From Campylobacteraceae bacterium (GTDB lineage Bacteria; Campylobacterota; Campylobacteria; Campylobacterales; Sulfurovaceae), in assembly GCA_027023325.1 (NCBI GenBank), contig JALVVQ010000112.1, positions 1-13,490 on the forward strand: a stretch of 13,490 nucleotides of DNA, in the 5' to 3' direction. Under the pieces are notes generated by a model. That model made no database searches and was not told the DNA's origin. It worked only from the letters and a program-made list of their open reading frames with translations. The translations under genes and the position numbers were made by a program. Positions 6,665 to 13,490 of the stretch are shown one piece after another. Numbering within the stretch: position 1 is the stretch's first letter; every line of letters begins with the position of its first letter.

Positions 6665-7900
6665 ATGCAAGATTTTCTCAAAAAGGCCAAAGCAAGCAGC
6701 AGCGTAATGGCTACGCTGACAGGTGCGCAGAAGCGTCGTATGCTCGAAGCGATGGCAGATGCGATCGCGTCAGAGTCTGGTGCGATACTTGAAGCCAATG
6801 CCAAAGATATGGCCTATGCCAAGGAGCACGCTATCTCGGAGGCACTACAGGACAGGCTGATGCTCGATGCCGGAAGAGTAGCAGATATCGCCAATTCGCT
6901 TAGGGAGATTGCGGCACTGCGTGAGCCTGTGGGTAGAGTGCTGGATGGCTGGTATACTGATGCTGGGTTTAGAGTGGAGAAGGTCTCTGTGCCTATCGGC
7001 GTGGTGGGTGTCATCTATGAGTCTAGACCCAATGTCACAGCAGATGTCGGGGCACTTTGCTTCAAGAGCGGCAATGTGGCGATCCTTAAGGGAGGCAAAG
7101 AGGCAGAACACTCCAACAGAGCTATTGCGGAGGTGCTTCAGAGGGTATTGACTCAGCATGGCTTGCCAAAAGAGGCGATCGCATTGCTGCCGGACAGCTC
7201 TAGAGAAGGGGTGGCAACGCTGATCAAGCAGGACAAATATGTGGATCTGATCGTGCCGCGTGGTGGGGCGGCACTCATCGCCTATGTCTCACAAAATGCT
7301 ACCGTGCCAGTAGTCAAGCATGACAAAGGACTCTGTCACACTTATATCGATAAGGCAGCCGATATCGAAAAAGCACTCTCTGTCATCACCAATGCCAAAT
7401 GCCGCCGTACAGGTATCTGTGGTGCAATGGAGACATTGTTGGTGGATGAGGCGGTGGCTGTAGAGGTGCTTCCTCAGGTGCAGGAAGTATTCAGACCCTA
7501 CGGTACCGTACTGAGAGGGTGCGAACAGACACGGGAGATTATCGATATCGCGCCTGCTACAGAGGAGGACTGGGATACAGAGTATCTGGATAATGTGCTC
7601 TCTATCAGGACAGTAGATGGGGTAGCAGGTGCCACCGCACACATCGCCGCACACAGTTCGGGGCACTCCGATGCGATTCTTACAGAGAACTATACCACGG
7701 CGGAGTCCTTTCTGAATGCCGTGGACTCCGCCTGTGTCTACCTCAATACCAGTACACAGTTTACTGATGGTGGACAGTTTGGTTTTGGTGCTGAGGTAGG
7801 AATATCTACCAATAAACTCCATGCCAGAGGCCCTATGGGGATCAATGAGCTGACCACCTACAAATATAAGATCTATGGCAATGGCCATACGAGAGCATAG
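6665..7900 (+). CDS. proA: Gamma-glutamyl phosphate reductase (glutamate-5-semialdehyde dehydrogenase)
   Basis: NADPH-dependent reduction of gamma-glutamyl phosphate to glutamate 5-semialdehyde, the second step of proline synthesis; cytoplasmic, aldehyde dehydrogenase superfamily. The 411 residues are the normal length. Visible motifs: VPIGVVGVIYESRPNVT (109-125), LKGGKEAEHSN (141-151), DLIVPRGG (194-201), the active-site segment NAKCRRTGICGAMETLL with nucleophile C252, and the C-terminal QFGFGAEVGISTNKLHARGPMG. Start ATG 6665 follows a strong AGGAAAA site. The proB kinase that makes the substrate is not in this window. It probably has its own promoter at 6627 and is followed after 10 bases by tamA, so the tamAB genes are likely read from the same message. 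Confidence 0.97.
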   Translation: MQDFLKKAKASSSVMATLTGAQKRRMLEAMADAIASESGAILEANAKDMAYAKEHAISEALQDRLMLDAGRVADIANSLREIAALREPVGRVLDGWYTDAGFRVEKVSVPIGVVGVIYESRPNVTADVGALCFKSGNVAILKGGKEAEHSNRAIAEVLQRVLTQHGLPKEAIALLPDSSREGVATLIKQDKYVDLIVPRGGAALIAYVSQNATVPVVKHDKGLCHTYIDKAADIEKALSVITNAKCRRTGICGAMETLLVDEAVAVEVLPQVQEVFRPYGTVLRGCEQTREIIDIAPATEEDWDTEYLDNVLSIRTVDGVAGATAHIAAHSSGHSDAILTENYTTAESFLNAVDSACVYLNTSTQFTDGGQFGFGAEVGISTNKLHARGPMGINELTTYKYKIYGNGHTRA

Positions 7901-7910
7901 AGGCGCATAG

Positions 7911-9701
7911 ATGAAGGGGATGATTGTCTTATGGTTGTTTTTGGGGGCCTTTATGTGGGGGGACAGTAATGTCACTAGCAAAGCACCCGAGCGCACCAAA
8001 GAGATCACAATTCAAGGCAATCATGCGATCGAAACTTCTGAATATCTCGATGCGTTAGGAGTGAAAGAGAAAAGCTGGTATGTATTTTGGGGAGAGGATA
8101 CGCCTACTGTTTCCCAAAAAAGTATTCCCACCATTGCTGACACCATGCGAGAGTTTCTTGACTCCAAAGGCTATTATGATGCCAAAATCAGCGTCAAAAA
8201 CAGCCCTACGAAGGTCGAAGTGATGATTGATGAAGGAAAACCAGTCACCGTCAGTGACCTTCAGGTCGATACAGACTTCAATATCCCTCCGGTAGCAGAC
8301 TTCAAAGTAGGCACACGCTTTGAGGCAGCTAAGTTTGTCCGTATCAAGCAGGAGATTAAAAATCTACTGATGAAGGCAGGGTACTGCAACTATCAGCTCG
8401 ATACCAAAGCCTATGTGGATCTAGACAAACGAACGGTTGCTTTGAAATATCTGCTTAAAAAAGGAGCACTTTGTTATTTTGGAGAGACCAAGATCGTCAG
8501 CAAGCCTGAGAATATTTCCCAAAAGGTCATCCTCTCTAGACTGAGGTACAAAAAAGGGGAGGTGTATTCCCCTGAGAAGATCAGCCGTACTTTCTCTGCA
8601 CTCAATGGATTGGATGCCTTCGGTTCCGGCACAGTGTCTCCTGAAGCGCAAGAAGAAGAGGAGGGTGTAGAAGAGGAAGAGAATCATAAAGCACCCCGTT
8701 CAGTCATTCCTATGGAGGTCAGCCTCTCCCCTAAAGAGAAGCTCAATCTCTTTAAGGGAGGTTTCGGCTACGATACAGCACTGGGCATGCGTCTCCAGCT
8801 TTACTATGAACGGCGCAACTTTATGGGGGAGGCACGCAAGTTTACCTCGAAACTACACTACTCGGACAAGAGCAAGTATGGAGAGATGACACTGTTTTCA
8901 CCAGCACTGATCGCACTCAATGGGGATTATTTTGATTTTTATACTGAGCTGGGATTTGCCCACACGATCTATGATGCCTATGATGAGAACAAAGGTTATT
9001 TGCGAGCTAAGCTCACCTATGAGAGAGATGACATTACTGTGGCTCTGGGTGTCGGAATGGAAAATATTGATATCCAAAGAACGGCTGTTAATCCTGCGAT
9101 CATCAGAGGAAACTTCTTGCTGCTCTATCCCTTTGCCAGCTTAGTGTATGATGGGCGAGACTCCAAGATCAATCCAAAGAATGGCTATTACTTCTCTTCC
9201 TATACGGAGTATGGGGTGGATTACAAACCCGCTGCAAGCAGTTACTACAAGTTTCTACTTGAAGGCAGACTAATCAAGAGTTTTGGTCCGCTGACCCTGG
9301 CAGCTGTAGCTAAAGTAGGGGTATTGGAAGAGCTCTCCAATCAGGTACCTGCCTCCAAGCGTTTTTATGCCGGAGGTGCATACAGTAACCGTGCCTATGG
9401 TGAGCATGATGTTGGTATCACCACCTCATCAGTGGCCAGCAGTGCATTGGGCGGGAAAACTTGGATGAATTTTTCGATGGAGGCGGACTATCCGCTGTAT
9501 GGTGATCTTTCAGGGGCACTCTTTTTTGACAGTACCATGATCAACGAAGCATCTTATGATTTCAAGGGAGAGACGATCAACGCGGCTGGATTTGGTCTGC
9601 GTTATCTGACACCAGTTGGACCACTTAAGGTAGATGCTGGTGCCAATATCAAAGATGTTGATCAGTATGGGATTAGTTTTCAGATAGGACAGTCGTTTTG
9701 A
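7911..9701 (+). CDS. tamA: TamA: Omp85-family outer-membrane protein with POTRA domains
   Basis: Outer-membrane partner of TamB, a BamA relative that helps insert autotransporters and other barrels and works with TamB in lipid transport. The 596 residues suit TamA (BamA is near 800). It has a signal peptide (about 1-17), three apparent POTRA units (about 30-110, 113-185, 188-235), a glutamate-rich linker (245-257) and a C-terminal 16-strand barrel of the bacterial surface antigen type. SLVYDGRDSKINPKNGYYF (about 413-431) is a typical Omp85 barrel segment, and the chain ends in a terminal Phe, the outer-membrane signature. The lid-loop motif usually written VRGF/Y appears as NRAYG, keeping the arginine (R494) but not the glycine. 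Start ATG 7911 uses AGAGG overlapping the proA stop. Immediate linkage to tamB supports TamA over BamA. Confidence 0.9.
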   Translation: MKGMIVLWLFLGAFMWGDSNVTSKAPERTKEITIQGNHAIETSEYLDALGVKEKSWYVFWGEDTPTVSQKSIPTIADTMREFLDSKGYYDAKISVKNSPTKVEVMIDEGKPVTVSDLQVDTDFNIPPVADFKVGTRFEAAKFVRIKQEIKNLLMKAGYCNYQLDTKAYVDLDKRTVALKYLLKKGALCYFGETKIVSKPENISQKVILSRLRYKKGEVYSPEKISRTFSALNGLDAFGSGTVSPEAQEEEEGVEEEENHKAPRSVIPMEVSLSPKEKLNLFKGGFGYDTALGMRLQLYYERRNFMGEARKFTSKLHYSDKSKYGEMTLFSPALIALNGDYFDFYTELGFAHTIYDAYDENKGYLRAKLTYERDDITVALGVGMENIDIQRTAVNPAIIRGNFLLLYPFASLVYDGRDSKINPKNGYYFSSYTEYGVDYKPAASSYYKFLLEGRLIKSFGPLTLAAVAKVGVLEELSNQVPASKRFYAGGAYSNRAYGEHDVGITTSSVASSALGGKTWMNFSMEADYPLYGDLSGALFFDSTMINEASYDFKGETINAAGFGLRYLTPVGPLKVDAGANIKDVDQYGISFQIGQSF

Positions 9702-12700
9702 GGATGCTTAAGAGGTCACTGTTCTTTCTGATTCTTTTCCTAGTCGTTCTATTGGGGCTGCTCTATATCGTGATCAACTCCTCTTATGCCTTTGACAAAG
9801 CAGCCAGTTACTTTGCTCCTCAGTATGGTATACACTATGATAAAATCAGGGGCAATGCCTGGGAGGGCATTACGATAGAAGGGCTGTATTACCAAGAGAA
9901 AAAGCTGGCACGAGAGATTAAGCTCAAGCTCAATCCTACCACGCTTCTGAAAAAGAAGATCACCGCATCACACTTGGTGCTCCATGGGGTCAATGAGCAG
10001 TATTTGGAGGCGATGATTGCTGATCTTTCTGAGGGTGAAGAGGACAATAGCAGCAGTAGCTTCCCTTTCTCGATACGCCTCAATGATGTCAAGCTCACAA
10101 TGCTTCCTTTTGCAGTCTCAGGCATCCATTTCGTGCAAGCAGACCTACAGGTAGCATCGATTGATTATGCCGAAAATGATTTTGCTTTCGGTACCTTGAA
10201 ACTCGCAGCGAAAACCTCTCTAGGGAATGCTGATATCAAGGGTAGATACCAAGGAAGAGACCTGCATCTGAGCAGCCTCGATATCGGAGGACTCAATACA
10301 GAAGAAATCGAACGGCTCTTTGTGGACAATAACAGTACTCAGGCAGAAGCGTCCAGCGAATCCAATGACACAGCACAGCAGAGTCCTAGTATCTTCGTCC
10401 CCAAAAAACTTTGGGTGAAGCGCCTCAAGACCACAGTTTTACCTAGAAAGTATCAGGGCATGATGCTTTCCTTGCTGACGATAGAGGGTAAAGCACTTGA
10501 AGTGGATTTAGATCAGGAGAGTTTGCTGGGAGAGCTGGCATTGTCTGTGCGCACCGATGCCGCCAAGGCAGAGATCGACCTGCTGGCTACCCCTAATCAA
10601 ATGCGGTTTCGCAAAGTAGCCATCCATGATATCAATGTAAGCAAAATCTTGGGACTTGTCTCTTCTGAGAACAACAGCAGCGAAGCTACAGAAAACAGGA
10701 ATCAGACAGAAAGCAATGCGACACGAAAGATACCGTTTGTCTCAGATCGTATTCGTTTGGATGAGGTAGAGATGACGCTGCTACCTATGGTGCAAGCAGG
10801 TATTCTGATCAGTGAGACCATGCTCAGAGCAGAGGCGCTGGAGATCGATTTGCCTCACAAAATAATCAACAGCGGAGAGATAAGCCTCCACGCTGTCAGC
10901 CCGATTGTTACCATGACACATCAAGGCAGCATCAAAGACAATCAACTCAAGAGTCATATGGTTATTGAGCCCAAAGAGGCACTGCTGAAAAAGTATGATG
11001 TACCGCTACGCAAAGGCGCACTCGAAAAAATCACCATAGATGCGGTCACAGACAAGGATCAGCTACTTGCAGATATGAGATTTTCTGCCTCGAAGCTATT
11101 GGATGTGGACAAGGATGCCTTCAATCTCGACGTCAAGCCTTCTCTGTTGCATATACAATACCTTTTTGATACAGGGAAGCTCACAGGCAACCTAAAATCC
11201 GCTATCCGTACACCTTATACGAAACATACAGCCGTGCAGTTAGCATTTAAACAAAAAGAGCAGTTTACATTCGAAGGAGAACTCTCTACTCCTGGCATTG
11301 ATGGTATTGACCCCAAACTTGCTTCCTTGCTTAGAGGCGTGAAGGTAAATTTCGACGGTAATCTGAGTGATCTGTCTGCTACAGTAGAGAGTACCAAGCT
11401 TCGAGGAAATGCCACCCTGAAAGAGTTTGCCAAGGGTGTTGTGCATCTCGAGAGCAAAGAGACACTGGATGTAGAGACGCTGGTCAAGCTGCCCAAAGCA
11501 CTCAAGGGCACCAAGGCCAAATTACTGATCGATATGCCATTCGATGCGAACCAGACCTTTCCTCTGCATGCCAAAGCCAAACTGCTCTCCAATGTGCTAA
11601 ATATGGATGCCAATGTAAGCTATGACAAGATGATCTCTTTGAAGGCTAGTGTCACGGTTTCTCCCAAGTCATTGCTCAAAAAACTAGATAAAAATATCCA
11701 GCTTGAAGCACTCAGCCCATTGAAGATCAATGCCACGCTCAAAGGGGATGCCCTGCAGGCAAAACTGCATGTAAAGAAACTGAAGGTAGTGGCTGAATAT
11801 AACTTGAAGTCGGGTGCGGCCAAAGGAGATATCGATCTGGCAGGCACATACCTAAAGATCTCTGGTGCTTCTGCCAAAGCACTGGTAATCAAGGTAGAGA
11901 GCAGTGCTATTCAGACACTGCTCAAAGCAGTCAACAGCCTCTATAAGGTAGATCTACCAGAGGTAAGTGGAGGGGTGGCACTGCAGGCAGAAGTCAAGGA
12001 TCTCAAATCCCTCTCACTCACCCTCCAGTCCAAAGAGATCAAGATAGGCAAGGGCAAGGAGGCAACCACACTTGCCAACTTTTCTCTGAAAGCAAAAGGG
12101 GATGAGAAGGGTGTACTGTTGGAGCGCTATGCCGTAGAGACACAAGGTGTTAAACTGTATGCCCAAAAACCTTCCAAGCTCATGTTCAAAGGCGACAGTC
12201 TCCTCCTCTCTCCTCTTTGGCTCGATGATATGCTCAAGATCACAGGGGAGTATAACCTCAAACAGAAAAAGGGCATGATCAAGACAGAAGCCTCTGCGCT
12301 GAAGATCGATCACGAAATGGCCGAAATCATCGCTGCGCTGGGTTTGGATACCAAGATCAATGGTGAGAAGATCTTATTGACGGGTAAAATCCATCTCAAA
12401 GGCGGCAACATCAAGTATGATCTCAATACCAAAAGTTTCGCTGCAGACAGTGACATCATTATTCTTCAGCGCCAGCGCAAAAAAAATAACTATTTTGAGA
12501 AAAATATTGCATTACAGGTGGCACTCGACAGCAGCAAGCCACTGCGCTATAAAAAAGGAGATATTAATATCGCACTGCTGCCAAATCTCAGCATCAAAAA
12601 GCGTTACGGAAGAAGCTTGAGGGTATATGGAAAAATTGCACTGCTTCCCGGTGGATTCTACCGCTTTGAGGGCAAAAAGTTTGTACTCAAAAAGAGCAGT

Positions 12701-13165
12701 ATCATCTTCAAAGGCAAGCCTACTGCACCAATCCTTAATATTACTATCCGCTACCGTCACGCAGGCACAACGATCCAGATCAGAGTCTCAGGTACTGCCT
12801 CAGACCCTGCGCTGGACTTCTCCAGTGATCCGCATATGAGCAGAGAGGAGATTCTCTCCTACATCATGTTTGACACAGGCAGTGGTGGCAGAAGCAACAA
12901 AACGGCTGATGTGAGCAATCTGGTAGCAGGAAGTCTGGTCAAGTCACTCTTTTCCAGTATGGGTCTCAAGCTGGATCATCTGGTGCTCACTGGTGCAGGG
13001 TTTGAGGTAGGTAAAAAGCTGAGCGACAAGATCACCGTGATCTATGATCAGAGCAGAGAATCCTCGGTAAAGGTGCGAATACAAAATACAAAAAATATCG
13101 AAACAGACATCTCATTTGGTGCCAGCTCTAGATCCGCAGACATCTTTTATAAAAAAGAGTTTTAA
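9698..13165 (+). CDS. tamB: TamB: AsmA-like inner-membrane/periplasmic bridge protein (DUF490)
   Basis: Large periplasm-spanning protein of the translocation and assembly module, anchored in the inner membrane and contacting TamA. TamB/AsmA-like proteins form a hydrophobic groove that moves phospholipid to the outer membrane. It has 1155 residues: an N-terminal membrane anchor (about 6-26), a long beta-rich middle of repeated short strands, and a C-terminal DUF490 domain marked by DFSSDPHMSREEILSYIMFD (about 1040-1059) and a terminal Phe. The TTG at 9698 is preferred because AGGA lies eight bases ahead and TTGA overlaps the tamA stop; an ATG at 9704 would give a protein two residues shorter but has GAGG directly against it. 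Residues about 92-385 contain three related units of ~112 residues joined by Ser/Asn/Glu-rich linkers. No terminator hairpin follows. Confidence 0.93.
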   Translation: MRMLKRSLFFLILFLVVLLGLLYIVINSSYAFDKAASYFAPQYGIHYDKIRGNAWEGITIEGLYYQEKKLAREIKLKLNPTTLLKKKITASHLVLHGVNEQYLEAMIADLSEGEEDNSSSSFPFSIRLNDVKLTMLPFAVSGIHFVQADLQVASIDYAENDFAFGTLKLAAKTSLGNADIKGRYQGRDLHLSSLDIGGLNTEEIERLFVDNNSTQAEASSESNDTAQQSPSIFVPKKLWVKRLKTTVLPRKYQGMMLSLLTIEGKALEVDLDQESLLGELALSVRTDAAKAEIDLLATPNQMRFRKVAIHDINVSKILGLVSSENNSSEATENRNQTESNATRKIPFVSDRIRLDEVEMTLLPMVQAGILISETMLRAEALEIDLPHKIINSGEISLHAVSPIVTMTHQGSIKDNQLKSHMVIEPKEALLKKYDVPLRKGALEKITIDAVTDKDQLLADMRFSASKLLDVDKDAFNLDVKPSLLHIQYLFDTGKLTGNLKSAIRTPYTKHTAVQLAFKQKEQFTFEGELSTPGIDGIDPKLASLLRGVKVNFDGNLSDLSATVESTKLRGNATLKEFAKGVVHLESKETLDVETLVKLPKALKGTKAKLLIDMPFDANQTFPLHAKAKLLSNVLNMDANVSYDKMISLKASVTVSPKSLLKKLDKNIQLEALSPLKINATLKGDALQAKLHVKKLKVVAEYNLKSGAAKGDIDLAGTYLKISGASAKALVIKVESSAIQTLLKAVNSLYKVDLPEVSGGVALQAEVKDLKSLSLTLQSKEIKIGKGKEATTLANFSLKAKGDEKGVLLERYAVETQGVKLYAQKPSKLMFKGDSLLLSPLWLDDMLKITGEYNLKQKKGMIKTEASALKIDHEMAEIIAALGLDTKINGEKILLTGKIHLKGGNIKYDLNTKSFAADSDIIILQRQRKKNNYFEKNIALQVALDSSKPLRYKKGDINIALLPNLSIKKRYGRSLRVYGKIALLPGGFYRFEGKKFVLKKSSIIFKGKPTAPILNITIRYRHAGTTIQIRVSGTASDPALDFSSDPHMSREEILSYIMFDTGSGGRSNKTADVSNLVAGSLVKSLFSSMGLKLDHLVLTGAGFEVGKKLSDKITVIYDQSRESSVKVRIQNTKNIETDISFGASSRSADIFYKKEF

Positions 13166-13249
13166 GGTTTTGATAAGATTCAATAAGATTAAAATTACAA
13201 TGAAATCCTAAGCTTTTGCATGGTAAAGTACATCTCTGTTATTATCTGA

Positions 13250-13276
13250 AGGAACTAAAAGTTTTTGGCAGGAACT
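13250..13276 (+). repeat. Two AGGAACT direct repeats exactly 20 bases apart
   Basis: AGGAACT occurs at 13250-13256 and 13270-13276, a spacing of 20 bases or about two helical turns, immediately upstream of TTGACT at 13277-13282. This layout suits a tandem activator or response-regulator site placed next to a promoter. It is a short motif, so chance cannot be excluded, and no regulator is identified. Confidence 0.35.
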
Positions 13277-13322
13277 TTGACTTTACACATATATATTTTA
13301 AATTTGAAAAGGATTTTTAATG
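13277..13322 (+). promoter_or_regulatory. Promoter-like region, ribosome binding site and ATG of an interrupted gene
   Basis: TTGACT (13277-13282) is followed by a TA-rich stretch with TATATT/TATTTT (13292-13299), then AAAAGGA (13307-13313) and an ATG at 13320, a well-spaced ribosome site. The spacing between TTGACT and the TA boxes is shorter than the standard 17 bases, so the promoter boxes are uncertain, but the ribosome site and start codon are convincing. The rest of 13166-13249, after tamB, has only an ATAAGATT direct repeat (13173 and 13183) and no terminator hairpin. Confidence 0.45.
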
Positions 13323-13352
13323 TATAATGCTCCCTTTTTCCTAGACCAGTAA
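13320..13352 (+). pseudogene. 5' end of a gene cut off by the IS (start codon only)
   Basis: The ATG at 13320, with a good AAGGA site six bases ahead, reads into the IS end and stops after ten codons (MYNAPFFLDQ, TAA at 13350-13352). Everything from 13322, or from 13328 if the tip is TGCTCCC, is IS sequence. The simplest reading is that an IS landed at the very start of a rightward gene downstream of tamB. The gene body would lie beyond the IS and cannot be named. Alternatively the ATG is fortuitous. Confidence 0.4.
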
Positions 13353-13490
13353 AACAACTTTTCTTATTCCATCCTCTTACGATACCGATTGTAACAGTTT
13401 TCCTCCTCGAAAGTCTAAATTATTGATGTACTCATAATAGACTTCATTGGGTGTTTTGTAGTCGATTGCTGAGTGTAATCTTTTTCTATT
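13322..13490 (-). mobile_element. Right end of an IS3-family insertion sequence (right copy)
   Basis: The first 106 bases (13322-13427) are the perfect reverse complement of 1-106; a further 63 bases of transposase gene continue to the window edge. Orientation is opposite to the left copy, so the transposase 3' ends of both point inward. Complete identity over all shared bases implies recent copying or ongoing gene conversion. The other end of the element and any target duplication lie outside the window. Confidence 0.88.
13377..13490 (-). CDS. IS3-family transposase OrfB, C-terminal 37 residues, partial at right edge
   Basis: The minus strand from the window edge reads NRKRLHSAIDYKTPNEVYYE and continues YINNLDFRGGKLLQSVS to a TAA at 13379-13377. 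The (N)RKRLHSAIDYKTPNE stretch is the hallmark of the C-terminal end of the DDE integrase core in IS3-family (IS3/IS150-like) OrfB, which normally is made by -1 frameshifting from orfA. The upstream part, including the DDE residues, is outside the window, so function cannot be judged. Confidence 0.88.
   Translation of the reverse strand, partial: NRKRLHSAIDYKTPNEVYYEYINNLDFRGGKLLQSVS

Noticed and set aside
7289..8008. Minus-strand open frame of 239 codons across the end of proA
   Set aside because: It is antisense to clear proA and tamA coding sequence, with no recognisable domain and an odd composition; a shadow of the real frame.
13166..13250. Intrinsic terminator after tamB
   Set aside because: The region is AT-rich with an ATAAGATT direct repeat but has no GC-rich stem followed by a T-run.
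13266..13281. Sigma-54 promoter (TGGCAG-N5-TTGAC)
   Set aside because: The first half fits TGGCAC closely but the second half has GA instead of the essential GC, so a -24/-12 promoter is unlikely.
1..13490. Composite transposon carrying the whole block
   Set aside because: Two inverted IS ends do bracket the segment, but the cargo is conserved housekeeping and envelope genes with native operon structure, so mobilisation as a unit is not supported; only inversion potential is claimed.

Overview
The window looks like chromosomal sequence from a Campylobacterota (epsilonproteobacterial) species, probably close to Sulfurovum, Sulfurimonas or Nitratifractor. The evidence is the protein style (Lys/Ile-rich, with the class-specific SVRWxRIGR tail on signal peptidase I), the folD-lepB-M50 order, AT-rich promoters with little recognisable -35, and a short periplasmic c-type cytochrome beside folD. 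The genus is inference from memory; no search was run.

Layout. Two gene blocks diverge from a 106-bp AT-rich gap at about 5.5 kb. The minus-strand block runs leftward: folD, lepB, an M50 site-2 protease, rpiB, mltG, trpB. It is tightly packed: folD/lepB share a GTGA overlap, lepB/M50 overlap by 8 bases through a TTG start, and M50/rpiB are 11 bases apart. A strong palindrome lies just before the mltG ribosome binding site. The plus-strand block runs rightward: a monoheme cytochrome c and an overlapping L,D-transpeptidase-fold protein, then proA with its own extended -10 promoter, then tamA and tamB, which share a TTGA overlap.

Edges. Both ends lie inside copies of one IS3-family insertion sequence in opposite orientation, with the transposase 3' ends pointing inward. 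Bases 1-106 and 13322-13427 are a perfect inverted repeat. The right copy sits on what looks like the start region of another gene: a good ribosome binding site and an ATG run straight into the IS. The whole 13-kb segment is therefore an IS-bracketed block that could invert by recombination, and its ends may also be assembly breakpoints.

Function. Apart from folD, rpiB, trpB and proA (one-carbon, pentose phosphate, Trp and Pro metabolism), the genes concern the cell envelope: protein secretion and membrane proteolysis (LepB, M50), peptidoglycan (MltG, L,D-transpeptidase-like protein), outer-membrane assembly and lipid transport (TamA/TamB), and a periplasmic cytochrome. I found no RNA gene, CRISPR array, defence system or clear new multi-gene system. 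The most unusual items are the IS pair and the interrupted gene start, the palindrome that could compete with a fold masking the mltG ribosome binding site, and a three-fold ~112-residue repeat inside TamB. No gene-free stretch exceeds 300 bases; the longest are 107-217, 5488-5593 and about 13166-13321.
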